This document shows, in pieces, positions 4,450 through 11,473 of a stretch of DNA of 11,528 nucleotides. The DNA is taken from assembly GCA_964489845.1 (NCBI GenBank), contig CAZAZV010000017.1, forward strand, positions 1-11,528. Reading direction: 5' to 3'. Numbering within the stretch: position 1 is the stretch's first letter; every line of letters begins with the position of its first letter. The notes under the pieces were generated by a model. That model saw only the letters and a list, made by a program, of their open reading frames with translations, was not told the origin of the DNA and did no database searches. The translations under genes and the position numbers were made by a program. Source of the stretch: GWA1-54-12 sp964489845 (GTDB lineage Bacteria > Patescibacteriota > Minisyncoccia > UBA6257 > GWB1-50-10).

Positions 4450-5943
4450 ATGAAAAAATTTCTGAAATCACTCGCTCGCTCCATCGGGCAAGCGGTGAGT
4501 GCCAATCCCGACGTAGAGCGACTGGTGGGAAAGCACGAGCGATGCTTCGGTTTCCTTAGGAGGCGCCTCACGCTCGAGAAGTTTTCTGGCCTTCCGCTCA
4601 CCGTGCTCACTGTCGCGATAGCATTCATTTTGTACTCGTTTGTGGATACGCTCCATGACCTCTCGACGGCGAATCCGCTCGTCGCGGCCGACACGCGGCT
4701 CGAAAATCTCCTGTATTATTTCCGCGACCCGCGCCTCATCGCCGTGTCGCTGTGGCTCACCGTACTCGGCAGGTGGCAAGTCGTCGCCGTTTTTACGGCC
4801 GTCGCGGTCGTGCTCCTGGGGCTTTGGAAGAGACGCGAGTATGTGGTGCCGATGCTCGTCACCATCGTCGGCTCATCCGTTTCCGCGGAATTCCTGAAAG
4901 CGATAGTGCATCGTCCGCGGCCGGATGTCGCGTACTATTTGGAAAACAGCTACTCGTTCCCGAGCGGACACGCGATTATCGCCGTCGCGTTCTACGGATT
5001 TCTGTTCTACCTCTGGCTCCGCCGCGCCAAGAGATGGTGGGGTAAGCTCGTCGTAGTATTCCTCGGCGTCGTCGTCGCGCTCGCTATCGGTTTCAGCCGC
5101 CTCTACCTTGGCGTCCATTATGTGAGCGATGTCTGGGGCGGATACCTCGTGGGTGCGTTATGGCTCACGGTCGGGATCGGGATAATGGGATGGTTCACGT
5201 ATCGAAAACCGGAAACCGCCGCACCACTCTCGGGAAAACGGAAAAACCTCGCGCTCCTCATGCTCCTCGCGGGATGCGCGTACTACGTGAACTTCGGACT
5301 GCACTATAACCCGGCGCCGCTCGCGGAACCGGTAAACCAGGCCGTCGTGATGGTATCGAACGCGGAAGAACTTTTCCAAAAAACGTATCTGCCGCGATAC
5401 ACCGAGACGCTGACCGGCGTGAGACAAGAGCCGATAAGCTTACTATTCGTCGCGAAAGACGACAATGCGCTTATCGGCGATATGGAAATCGCAGGCTGGA
5501 CGCTTGCCGGTCCGCTCAACGTCCGTTCGGGCCTCGAGCTCGCGAAAACGGCATTATCGAACGCGAGTTACCCAGCCGCGCCGATGACGCCGTCGTTTTG
5601 GAACGCGCAGGTGCACGATTTCGGGTTCGAGAGACAGACGGCGAGTAGCACGGTGCGGAGCCGCCATCACGTGCGGATATGGAGAACCGATGTGGAAACA
5701 GCAAACGGCGAGCGCGTGTATGTCGGGACGGCAAGTTTGGACACCGGCATCAAGTGGCTCATCACGCATCGCATTGACCCGAATATCGACGCGGAGCGGG
5801 AACTCGTCTTTTCCACACTGACGAAGGCGGGCGTTGTCAGCGGCTCGCAGGAGTTTCAATCTGTACCGGCGCAGCTCGGGAAGAATTTCGGCGGCGACGA
5901 GTTCTTCACCGATGGCAGGGCGCACGTCATCACGCTGAAGTAA
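4450..5943 (+). CDS. PAP2-family membrane phosphatase with LssY C-terminal domain
   Basis: A 497-aa protein, probably a lipid phosphate or undecaprenyl-pyrophosphate-type phosphatase at the outer face of the membrane. The three PAP2 motifs are complete: K150-x6-RP (R157, P158), PSGH at 171-174, and SR-x5-H-x3-D (S216, R217, H223, D227). Helices lie near residues 48-66, 97-126, 132-148, 176-190, 199-214 and 228-249. After another hydrophobic segment (267-283), residues about 290-480 form an LssY_C-type domain, with HHVRIW at 406-411 and the THRIDPNIDAER segment at 439-450. Such fusions occur in the DedA/LssY group. ATG at 4450 is chosen over GTG at 4402 because the latter lies in the terminator, upstream of the likely promoter. 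The 3' end overlaps the convergent ATPase gene by 14 bp. Confidence 0.88.
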   Translation: MKKFLKSLARSIGQAVSANPDVERLVGKHERCFGFLRRRLTLEKFSGLPLTVLTVAIAFILYSFVDTLHDLSTANPLVAADTRLENLLYYFRDPRLIAVSLWLTVLGRWQVVAVFTAVAVVLLGLWKRREYVVPMLVTIVGSSVSAEFLKAIVHRPRPDVAYYLENSYSFPSGHAIIAVAFYGFLFYLWLRRAKRWWGKLVVVFLGVVVALAIGFSRLYLGVHYVSDVWGGYLVGALWLTVGIGIMGWFTYRKPETAAPLSGKRKNLALLMLLAGCAYYVNFGLHYNPAPLAEPVNQAVVMVSNAEELFQKTYLPRYTETLTGVRQEPISLLFVAKDDNALIGDMEIAGWTLAGPLNVRSGLELAKTALSNASYPAAPMTPSFWNAQVHDFGFERQTASSTVRSRHHVRIWRTDVETANGERVYVGTASLDTGIKWLITHRIDPNIDAERELVFSTLTKAGVVSGSQEFQSVPAQLGKNFGGDEFFTDGRAHVITLK

Positions 5944-8302
5944 CGTTCTCGAAGCGGGGGGCGATGAATTTCTGGTCGACGATTTTCGTCAGTTCCGTGA
6001 ATTGCATCCAGGCGAAGCACCAGAGCCAAACACCGACAACATAGAGGAAGGGGATGCTTCCCATGAAAACGCCGAAGTAGGCGAGCGCGCTCGCGACAAG
6101 TTGCGTCGCGGTCGTCGCGATAATCACCTGCTTCGAGGGCAAGAACTTGTACCATCGCTCTTTGGTGTGCGCCACGTAAATCAACATGTGGCCCGACACC
6201 ATGATCTTCAGGAAATACACCGTTTGGATGATACCCCAATCCCAGTGCAGTACGTCCTTCATGATGAAGAAGAGAATCAAGCTATTGAGCAGGCCGGCGA
6301 ATCCGTAGAGTGAGCCGAGGATAAATCGTTCCGTCACGCGTATCTTCGAGGGGCTGCTGAAATGCTTCACGCGGTTGAAGGCAAGGGAAATAATCGGGAT
6401 GTCGTTCAGGAGCGCGATGAGAATCAGTTGAATGGGCGTAAGGGGATACGCGCGATAGATAAGTCCCAAAACGACGATGGTGACGATGAGGCGGAAACTT
6501 TCGGAAATTCGGTAGATGGAATAGCTGTAAAGACGGGAGAAAATCTTCCGCGCTTCGACGAGCGCGTCCCGTATGACGGAAATACCGGGGGATAAGAGCA
6601 CGATGTCCGCCGCGCTCTTCAGCGCATCGACGGCGTTTTTGACCGCGATGCCGACATTCGCCGCTTTGACGGCCGGCAGGTCGTTCACGCCATCGCCGGT
6701 CATCGCGATGATGTAGTTATTTGATTGGGCGAGGCCCGCGATTTTGAATTTGTCTTCAGGAAGTATTTCGGCGAACGCGCCGATGTGGTCGAAATACGTT
6801 TTGTCCGTCGAATTCCAGTTCACCTCGGTGCGCGCAACGACGGAGCCGGAGAGCGCGAGTTCGGCGGCGGTCCGCTTGCTGATGGCAATATTGTCGCCGG
6901 TCAGCATTTTCACCGCGATGCCGTTCTCTTGCAGAAAATCGATAACCTCGCGCGCGTCGCTGTCGAGTGGGTCGGAGAGGAGCAGAATGCCCGCGAGTTT
7001 CATATCCGCTTCGCGGTCTATGCCGTCATCGCGCACGGCAACGGCAAGTACGCGGTATCCTTCATCGGCTGCTTGCTGCACGTCGGCTTCGTATTGTGCG
7101 GAGCGCGCGCCATCTACGGCGCATAGTCCTCTCACGACCTGTGCGGCGCCGACGGAAACGAGGACGCGCGAGCTATCGGGGAAGGTAGACCATGCCGTGG
7201 AACGTTTCCGTTCGGAATCGGCGGGCGTGGAATCCATGACCGAGAAATCCCGCGCGACGCCGCGCTCGCTTGCTTTCCGGTTCACCGCCTGGTCGATGGT
7301 ACTCCGGGTATTTTCGGGAGCGGCGGTGATCGCGTAGCGGAGCACGTCGTCCTCCGTATACGAACCGTAGGGGATGGTACGCGCGACAGTGATCTGATTG
7401 TTGGTGAGCGTCCCCGTCTTGTCGGTGAGGAGCAGGTTGACGTTCGCGAGGTCTTCGAGGGACGAAAGGCGGCGGACAATCGCCTTTTTCTTCGCGAGTT
7501 CGAGCGCACCCAAACTGATGATGAGCGTCATAACGGTCGGCAAACTGATGGGGATACCGGAGATCACCAGGCTCAAGTCGAGCACAAGGACGTCGCTTAA
7601 GAGTGCGTGCTGGGAAACGAACACGATGGTGATGACGAGAACGCCAGCGACGGAGAGCGCCATGAGGAATTTCGAAATGGTGAGAATATCCTTCTCGAGG
7701 ATGCTCCGCCGCGAAACCTTTTCCACGAGCGTGATGGTGTGTCCGAAGTAGGTTTTGAGCCCGACCGCCGTCACGCGCATAATAGCGCTCCCCGTCGCGA
7801 CGAATGCGCCGGAGTATGCCGTGTCGCGAACGCTCTTCTCCTTCGGGAGCGATTCGCCGGTCAGGACCGCCTCGTTGACCGTCAGGTTTTTCACCTCCAG
7901 GAGCTCTCCGTCGGCGGGAATGATGTCTCCGACCATGAGTTCCACAATGTCGCCGGGCACGATGAGTTTCGAGTCGAGCCACTGCCAGGTGCCGTCACGG
8001 AGCACCTTCGCCTGGAGTGCCAAGCTTTCCTTGAGTTTCTCGATGGCATTGTCGGCTTTCCTCTCCTGCCAGAAGCTCACGGTGAAATTGAGGAGCATGA
8101 GGGAGAGGATGAACCAGAAATCAAATACCTTCCCGCTATAGAGCGAGAGGAGCGCTGCCGCGAGGAGCATGAGTGCGATGGGGGAGAAGAGCCACTGGAC
8201 GATTTTCACGAAGAAGTTCTTTTTCTTCTCTGGAATTTCGTTCCGTCCGTATGCTTTCACTCGCTGCTCGACATCCGGTGTCGTAAGTCCTTTGTATTCC
8301 AT
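5930..8302 (-). CDS. P3A-type (plasma-membrane H+-ATPase-like) P-type ATPase
   Basis: A 790-aa cation pump with every core motif: TGES at residues 148-151 (actuator), the phosphorylated DKTGT at 294-298, LTGD near 467-470, and TGDGVND at 535-541 (hinge). The M4 segment reads SGIPISLP (248-255). M6 has LLNDIP (631-636), where D634 matches the proton-binding Asp of plant and fungal plasma-membrane H+-ATPases. There is no N-terminal metal-binding domain and no CPC in M4, so it is not a copper or zinc pump. It most likely exports protons. One oddity: in the nucleotide domain the usual KGA reads VGA (V384), while the nearby DSERKR segment (362-367) is kept. ATG at 8302 is the first start after an in-frame stop; only a weak ribosome binding site is seen. 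The gene is convergent with the PAP2 gene and divergent from the metal repressor. Confidence 0.9.
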   Translation of the reverse strand: MEYKGLTTPDVEQRVKAYGRNEIPEKKKNFFVKIVQWLFSPIALMLLAAALLSLYSGKVFDFWFILSLMLLNFTVSFWQERKADNAIEKLKESLALQAKVLRDGTWQWLDSKLIVPGDIVELMVGDIIPADGELLEVKNLTVNEAVLTGESLPKEKSVRDTAYSGAFVATGSAIMRVTAVGLKTYFGHTITLVEKVSRRSILEKDILTISKFLMALSVAGVLVITIVFVSQHALLSDVLVLDLSLVISGIPISLPTVMTLIISLGALELAKKKAIVRRLSSLEDLANVNLLLTDKTGTLTNNQITVARTIPYGSYTEDDVLRYAITAAPENTRSTIDQAVNRKASERGVARDFSVMDSTPADSERKRSTAWSTFPDSSRVLVSVGAAQVVRGLCAVDGARSAQYEADVQQAADEGYRVLAVAVRDDGIDREADMKLAGILLLSDPLDSDAREVIDFLQENGIAVKMLTGDNIAISKRTAAELALSGSVVARTEVNWNSTDKTYFDHIGAFAEILPEDKFKIAGLAQSNNYIIAMTGDGVNDLPAVKAANVGIAVKNAVDALKSAADIVLLSPGISVIRDALVEARKIFSRLYSYSIYRISESFRLIVTIVVLGLIYRAYPLTPIQLILIALLNDIPIISLAFNRVKHFSSPSKIRVTERFILGSLYGFAGLLNSLILFFIMKDVLHWDWGIIQTVYFLKIMVSGHMLIYVAHTKERWYKFLPSKQVIIATTATQLVASALAYFGVFMGSIPFLYVVGVWLWCFAWMQFTELTKIVDQKFIAPRFENVTSA

Positions 8303-8317
8303 ACGTTTTCAATTTCT

Positions 8318-8326
8318 ATCATATCA
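8318..8326 (-). promoter_or_regulatory. Extended -10 element for the P-type ATPase
   Basis: On the minus strand TGATATGAT is TGn plus TATGAT (5 of 6 to the -10 consensus), ending 15 nt before the ATG. The -35 region is weak (CTGAAG at 17 nt spacing). The predicted leader is about 8-9 nt, too short for a normal ribosome binding site. It is separate from the G-tract operator on the other side of the intergenic region. Confidence 0.45.
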
Positions 8327-8368
8327 CCTCAAGCGCATCGCTTCAGCTCGTTATGCACAGGCACACCC

Positions 8369-8397
8369 TTGACGTATAGGGGGTAGGGGTGTATGCT
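8369..8397 (+). promoter_or_regulatory. Promoter and CsoR/RcnR-type operator of the metal operon
   Basis: TTGACG (8369-8374, 5 of 6), a 17-nt spacer and TATGCT (8392-8397, 4 of 6). The spacer reads TATAGGGGGTAGGGGTG, two G-tracts separated by TA and bounded by AT-rich steps. G-tracts with AT-rich flanks are the known operator type of the CsoR/RcnR family. A repressor bound here would block polymerase directly, giving autoregulation with derepression on metal binding. The predicted start lies about at 8404, which rules out ATG 8393 and favours ATG 8405 or 8408. Confidence 0.65.
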
Positions 8398-8404
8398 ACG
8401 GAGC

Positions 8405-8677
8405 ATGATGGACAAAAGGTTAAGGGAGCGAGCGGTGCATCGGGCGAAAATCATCCGCGGTCAGGTCGATGGTCTCATACGGGCGCTTGAGGGGGACGTG
8501 TATTGCACGGAACTCCTCGCGCAATCGCGTTCCATACAACGGTCGCTCAAGAGTTTGGATGCGTACGTGCTGGAGAATCACCTCCGGACGCACGTGAAGG
8601 AAGGGATGAAGAGCAAGGAGGGAATAGAGCAGGCAGTCAAAGAATTAATCAAGGTCTACACCTTATCAAATAAATAA
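8405..8677 (+). CDS. CsoR/RcnR-family metal-sensing transcriptional repressor
   Basis: A 90-aa all-helical DUF156 protein. The family binds G-tract operators as a tetramer and lets go when Cu(I), Ni, Co or formaldehyde is bound. The RGQVDGLIRAL segment at residues 18-28 is the usual helix 1 signature. The ligand positions are C34, H59 and H63, with spacing 25 and 4. Mycobacterial CsoR has Cys-His-Cys at this spacing. Here the last Cys is His, as in Ni/Co sensors of the RcnR and InrS type, and H12 in helix 1 could be a fourth ligand. The metal is therefore uncertain between Cu and Ni/Co. ATG 8393 is in frame but lies in the -10 element; ATG 8405 and 8408 are better. The stop at 8675-8677 abuts the next ATG, so it heads the operon. 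Confidence 0.88.
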   Translation: MMDKRLRERAVHRAKIIRGQVDGLIRALEGDVYCTELLAQSRSIQRSLKSLDAYVLENHLRTHVKEGMKSKEGIEQAVKELIKVYTLSNK

Positions 8678-9262
8678 ATGAAAAGATTCATCGTGCTTAC
8701 GGGCGTTTTTGCGATCAGTGCCATGGTTTTCGTGAGCGGCGCCTCGGCGCAAGTCGGTATGATGGGCGGATATGAGCGAAGCGCCGCCGATGTTTCAACG
8801 ACACGAACAGATGCGGGCGCGAACGCGGCTCTGCAGGACATATACCAAAGCCAGAACATTACCAGTGAGAGCCAGATTAACTGCAGCAAGGTAACGGACG
8901 CGCAGTTCGAGAAGCTCGGCGATGCGTATATGGATATGGTGGTGCCGAACAAGGCCCAGCACGAAGCGATGGACAACATGATGGGCGGTGAGGGCTCGGC
9001 AAGTTTGGCGCAGGCGCACGCGAATATGGGCCGCTCGTATCTCGGCTGCTGGTCTGGATATGCGTCAGCCCCCGTTTCTATGCCGATGCTCGGCACACAG
9101 GGAAGCGCGAACGATTGGTCAGGCGGCGGCTGGGGCATGATGAACGGCTGGTACGGCGGATTTGGCTGGCTCGGTGTCGTGACCATGCTTCTTGTCTGGC
9201 TGCTCCTTGGCCTCGGCATTGCAGCACTCGTGAAGTGGCTCGCGAAAAACAGAAAGAAATGA
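8678..9262 (+). CDS. Secreted Met/His-rich membrane-anchored protein
   Basis: A 194-aa protein of no family I can name. Residues 1-24 are a signal peptide ending ASA, with likely cleavage before Q25. The exported part carries C69 and C124 and a cluster of soft-metal ligands: M85, M87, H95, M98, M101, M102, H114, M117. A Gly/Trp/Met-rich linker (about 147-163) leads to one membrane helix (about 164-186) and a basic cytoplasmic tail. This topology puts the Met/His part outside the cytoplasm, anchored at its C-terminus. Together with the CsoR-type regulator, this suggests binding of copper or another soft metal, but that is inference. The ATG follows the upstream TAA with no gap and no ribosome binding site, so it depends on translational coupling. 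Confidence 0.8.
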   Translation: MKRFIVLTGVFAISAMVFVSGASAQVGMMGGYERSAADVSTTRTDAGANAALQDIYQSQNITSESQINCSKVTDAQFEKLGDAYMDMVVPNKAQHEAMDNMMGGEGSASLAQAHANMGRSYLGCWSGYASAPVSMPMLGTQGSANDWSGGGWGMMNGWYGGFGWLGVVTMLLVWLLLGLGIAALVKWLAKNRKK

Positions 9263-9266
9263 GACG

Positions 9267-9758
9267 ATGAAGAAAACAGTCGTTATTGTCGCATTGGCTA
9301 TCGTAGCGGTCATCGGCGTAATGCTCTGGGGTCGCGCGAGAACGGCGGAGCCGACGGAAGCACAGCGTGCGGCACCAAGCGCGCTTGCCGCGACGACGCC
9401 TCTGTACGACTTCGGCACGATTTCGATGGCGAACGGGGACGTGAACCATGTTTTTCAGGTGACGAATCCGACGGCGCGGGATATCACCGTGACGAACGTG
9501 GAAACATCTTGCATGTGCACCACGGCGTATCTGGTAAACGGCAACACAAGAAAGGGGCCGTTCGGAATGCCGGGGATGGGCGGAATAAACGCAACCGACA
9601 GCGTTATTCCCGCGCACGGGACGCAAGACGTTGATATTGTCTTCGATCCCGCAGCGCACGGTCCGGCGGGCGTTGGGAACATCGACCGGCGCATTTATCT
9701 CACCGCGGCGGACGGCGGCACATTGCAGCTTGAAATCAAAGCGGTCGTAACGCCATGA
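9267..9758 (+). CDS. DUF1573 family protein with N-terminal membrane anchor
   Basis: A 163-aa protein. Residues 4-21 form an uncleaved anchor or signal sequence. Residues about 46-160 match the DUF1573 beta-sandwich pattern, starting LYDFGTI at 46-52 and including HVFQVTNPTARDITVTNV at 61-78. The conserved Cys motif appears as SCMCTT, with C82 and C84 forming CxC. A Gly/Met-rich insert (98-107, PFGMPGMGGI) may be an exposed loop. The biochemical role of DUF1573 is not established. A CxC pair next to a CcdA-type reductant conduit suggests a redox-active or metal-binding extracytoplasmic protein. It starts 4 nt after the upstream stop with only a weak GAGA, and its TGA overlaps the next ATG (ATGA). 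Confidence 0.85.
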   Translation: MKKTVVIVALAIVAVIGVMLWGRARTAEPTEAQRAAPSALAATTPLYDFGTISMANGDVNHVFQVTNPTARDITVTNVETSCMCTTAYLVNGNTRKGPFGMPGMGGINATDSVIPAHGTQDVDIVFDPAAHGPAGVGNIDRRIYLTAADGGTLQLEIKAVVTP

Positions 9759-10537
9759 AGCGGCTGCTCATCGCTATCGGCATCGTCGTCGCCGCGCTCG
9801 TCGGCGTTGTGCTCCTGCAGCACAGTGCCGCGGTAAGTTCGTTCCTCTGGAGCGTGAGCAACAGAGGAACGCTGCTTTTGCCGCTCGTCATTGTTGCGGC
9901 GCTCCTCGACAGCGTGCATCCCTGTTCGTTCTCGATCCTTCTCATCACGATTGCGTTTCTCTTCGGACTCCAGCTCACGCGCCGGCAGATACTCAAAATT
10001 GGCGGCACGTACATTGCGGGCATTTTTGCGGCATATTTCCTCATCGGACTCGGCATCCTCCACGCGCTCATGCTCTTCAATGTGCCGCACTTCATGGGGA
10101 AAGTCGGCGCAGCGCTCCTCATCGCGTTCGGACTGATAAATATTGTGAACGAGTTCTTCCCGCGGTTTCCAGTGAAGTTGCAGCTGCCGCACGCGGCGCA
10201 TCTTACGATGGCAAAACTGATGAACGCGGCGTCCATCCCTGCGGCGTTCGGTCTCGGACTTCTCGTCGGCGCGTGCCAGTTCCCGTGCATGGGCGGCCCA
10301 TATCTCATGGTCATCGGACTTCTGCACGACACCGCGACGTATTTCACCGGATTCGGGTATCTCATCCTCTATAATGCGATTCTCATTCTCCCGCTTGCCA
10401 TAGTGTTGTGGCTTGCTTCAAACAAGGTCGTCGTGGAAAAAATACAGCAATGGAAAAAAGAAAAGACGAAAGGCGTACGTTTGTGGGCGGGCGTCGCGAT
10501 GCTCATACTCGGTCTTCTTATCCTCTTCCTCTCGTAG
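9755..10537 (+). CDS. CcdA/DsbD-like thiol-reductant transmembrane protein
   Basis: A 260-aa membrane protein of the cytochrome c biogenesis transmembrane family, which passes electrons from cytoplasmic thioredoxin across the membrane to outside thiols. Helices lie at about 4-22, 40-70, 83-106, 115-135, 160-190, 198-220 and 241-259. The redox cysteines appear as HPC (C57) near the second helix and C174/C178 in GACQFPC. The first of these is the Pro-Cys typical of the family. No heme-handling genes and no fused thioredoxin domain are seen, so the job is more likely to keep the neighbouring Cys-containing proteins reduced than cytochrome maturation. It overlaps the DUF1573 gene by 4 bp, and its 3' end overlaps the next gene. 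Confidence 0.87.
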   Translation: MKRLLIAIGIVVAALVGVVLLQHSAAVSSFLWSVSNRGTLLLPLVIVAALLDSVHPCSFSILLITIAFLFGLQLTRRQILKIGGTYIAGIFAAYFLIGLGILHALMLFNVPHFMGKVGAALLIAFGLINIVNEFFPRFPVKLQLPHAAHLTMAKLMNAASIPAAFGLGLLVGACQFPCMGGPYLMVIGLLHDTATYFTGFGYLILYNAILILPLAIVLWLASNKVVVEKIQQWKKEKTKGVRLWAGVAMLILGLLILFLS

Positions 10538-11469
10538 CCGAGCAAGGGAACGCCTTCATAGTCGGGAGTATCATCGTTGCCGCGGCGCTCATCATATTCT
10601 CGGGCGTGCAGTTCTATATCGCGCGAGACGGGAACAGGAATGAAATGAACGGCGGGACCGAGTCTGGCTCCGCGAAGCGGGGAACCGCGGCGCTTGAGAA
10701 AACAGTACTGCCGGCAACGGGCGTCGCACTCCCCGTTGTGTGGGGGAACCTGGGGAAACAGCTCGTCGACGCGGGCGTGGTCGACATGGTGAAACTCGAT
10801 GCGCTCTATGCAGCGCGCGGCGGATTGCCGCAGGACATGAAATCGTTCCTCGACGGAGGAGAGAAGGAAAACATTATTATCACGCAGGAAAACGCCGGTA
10901 CGCTTCTGAATCTCCTCTGGGCGCTCGGCTTGAGCAACAAGAATCGGATACTTGATACGGGGCCGATGCGGGACCCGCGGTACGGCGGCGCGGGCAACTT
11001 CGCCTCGACGGGCGGATGGACACTCGCGGACAGCGGTGCGATGAGTCACTACGGCGCGCATTCGTTCGTGACGCTCACGGCGGACGAACAGGCGCTCGCT
11101 GAGAGAGTTGCGAAAAACATATACCGCCCCTGCTGCGACAACCCGACGTACTTCCCGGACTGTAACCACGGTATGGCAATGCTCGGGCTCTTGGAACTCA
11201 TGGCTTCGCAGGACGCGACGGAAACGCAGATGTATCAGGCGGCGTTCGCGGCGAACTCGTACTGGTTCCCGAACGAGTATATGAACATCGCGCGGTATCT
11301 GGAGCGTAAGGGCATCGCGTGGAATTCGGTTGAGCCGAAAGACCTGCTTGGCGCGAACGTTTCGAGCGCGTCGGCATATCGGCAGATTGTCGCGGAACTT
11401 GAATCCTCGCAGCATGAATCCTCGCAGAACAGTTCGCAGAACGGTTCCTCGAATGGTTGCGGGGTATAA
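10483..11469 (+). CDS. Membrane-anchored Cys/His-motif protein of unknown family
   Basis: I do not recognise this family. The chosen GTG start gives 328 aa, with one helix at about 24-46 and the rest presumably outside. The core has PCC-x8-CNH: C217, C218, C227 and H229 in the stretch RPCCDNPTYFPDCNHGM, followed by LGLLELMAS. It looks like a metal or redox site. The C-terminus is a Ser/Gln/Asn-rich tail ending GCGV (C326). The start is uncertain. ATG 10408 and ATG 10450 are in frame but would overlap the upstream gene by 130 and 88 bp without a ribosome binding site. GTG 10483 follows AAAGG at 9 nt and overlaps by 55 bp. All three include the membrane helix. As last gene of the operon it is probably a partner or substrate of the CcdA-like protein. 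Confidence 0.75.
   Translation: MGGRRDAHTRSSYPLPLVAEQGNAFIVGSIIVAAALIIFSGVQFYIARDGNRNEMNGGTESGSAKRGTAALEKTVLPATGVALPVVWGNLGKQLVDAGVVDMVKLDALYAARGGLPQDMKSFLDGGEKENIIITQENAGTLLNLLWALGLSNKNRILDTGPMRDPRYGGAGNFASTGGWTLADSGAMSHYGAHSFVTLTADEQALAERVAKNIYRPCCDNPTYFPDCNHGMAMLGLLELMASQDATETQMYQAAFAANSYWFPNEYMNIARYLERKGIAWNSVEPKDLLGANVSSASAYRQIVAELESSQHESSQNSSQNGSSNGCGV
11401..11456 (+). repeat. Short tandem repeat in the 3' end of the last gene
   Basis: GAATCCTCGCAG occurs twice (11401-11412 and 11416-11427), followed by diverged units AACAGTTCGCAG and AACGGTTCCTCG. They encode ESSQ, ESSQ, NSSQ and NGSS, a flexible polar tail before the terminal GCGV. The unit length of about 12 nt keeps the frame, so the tail could vary in length between strains. 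Confidence 0.7.
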
Positions 11470-11473
11470 ACCC

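Noticed and set aside
7607..8386. 259-codon plus-strand ORF opposite the ATPase
   Set aside because: It is Glu/His/Arg-rich and antisense to the conserved N-terminal part of the ATPase. It also runs through the ATPase promoter.
8393..8404. Upstream ATG for the metal repressor
   Set aside because: This ATG is part of the predicted -10 hexamer TATGCT, so it would not be transcribed.
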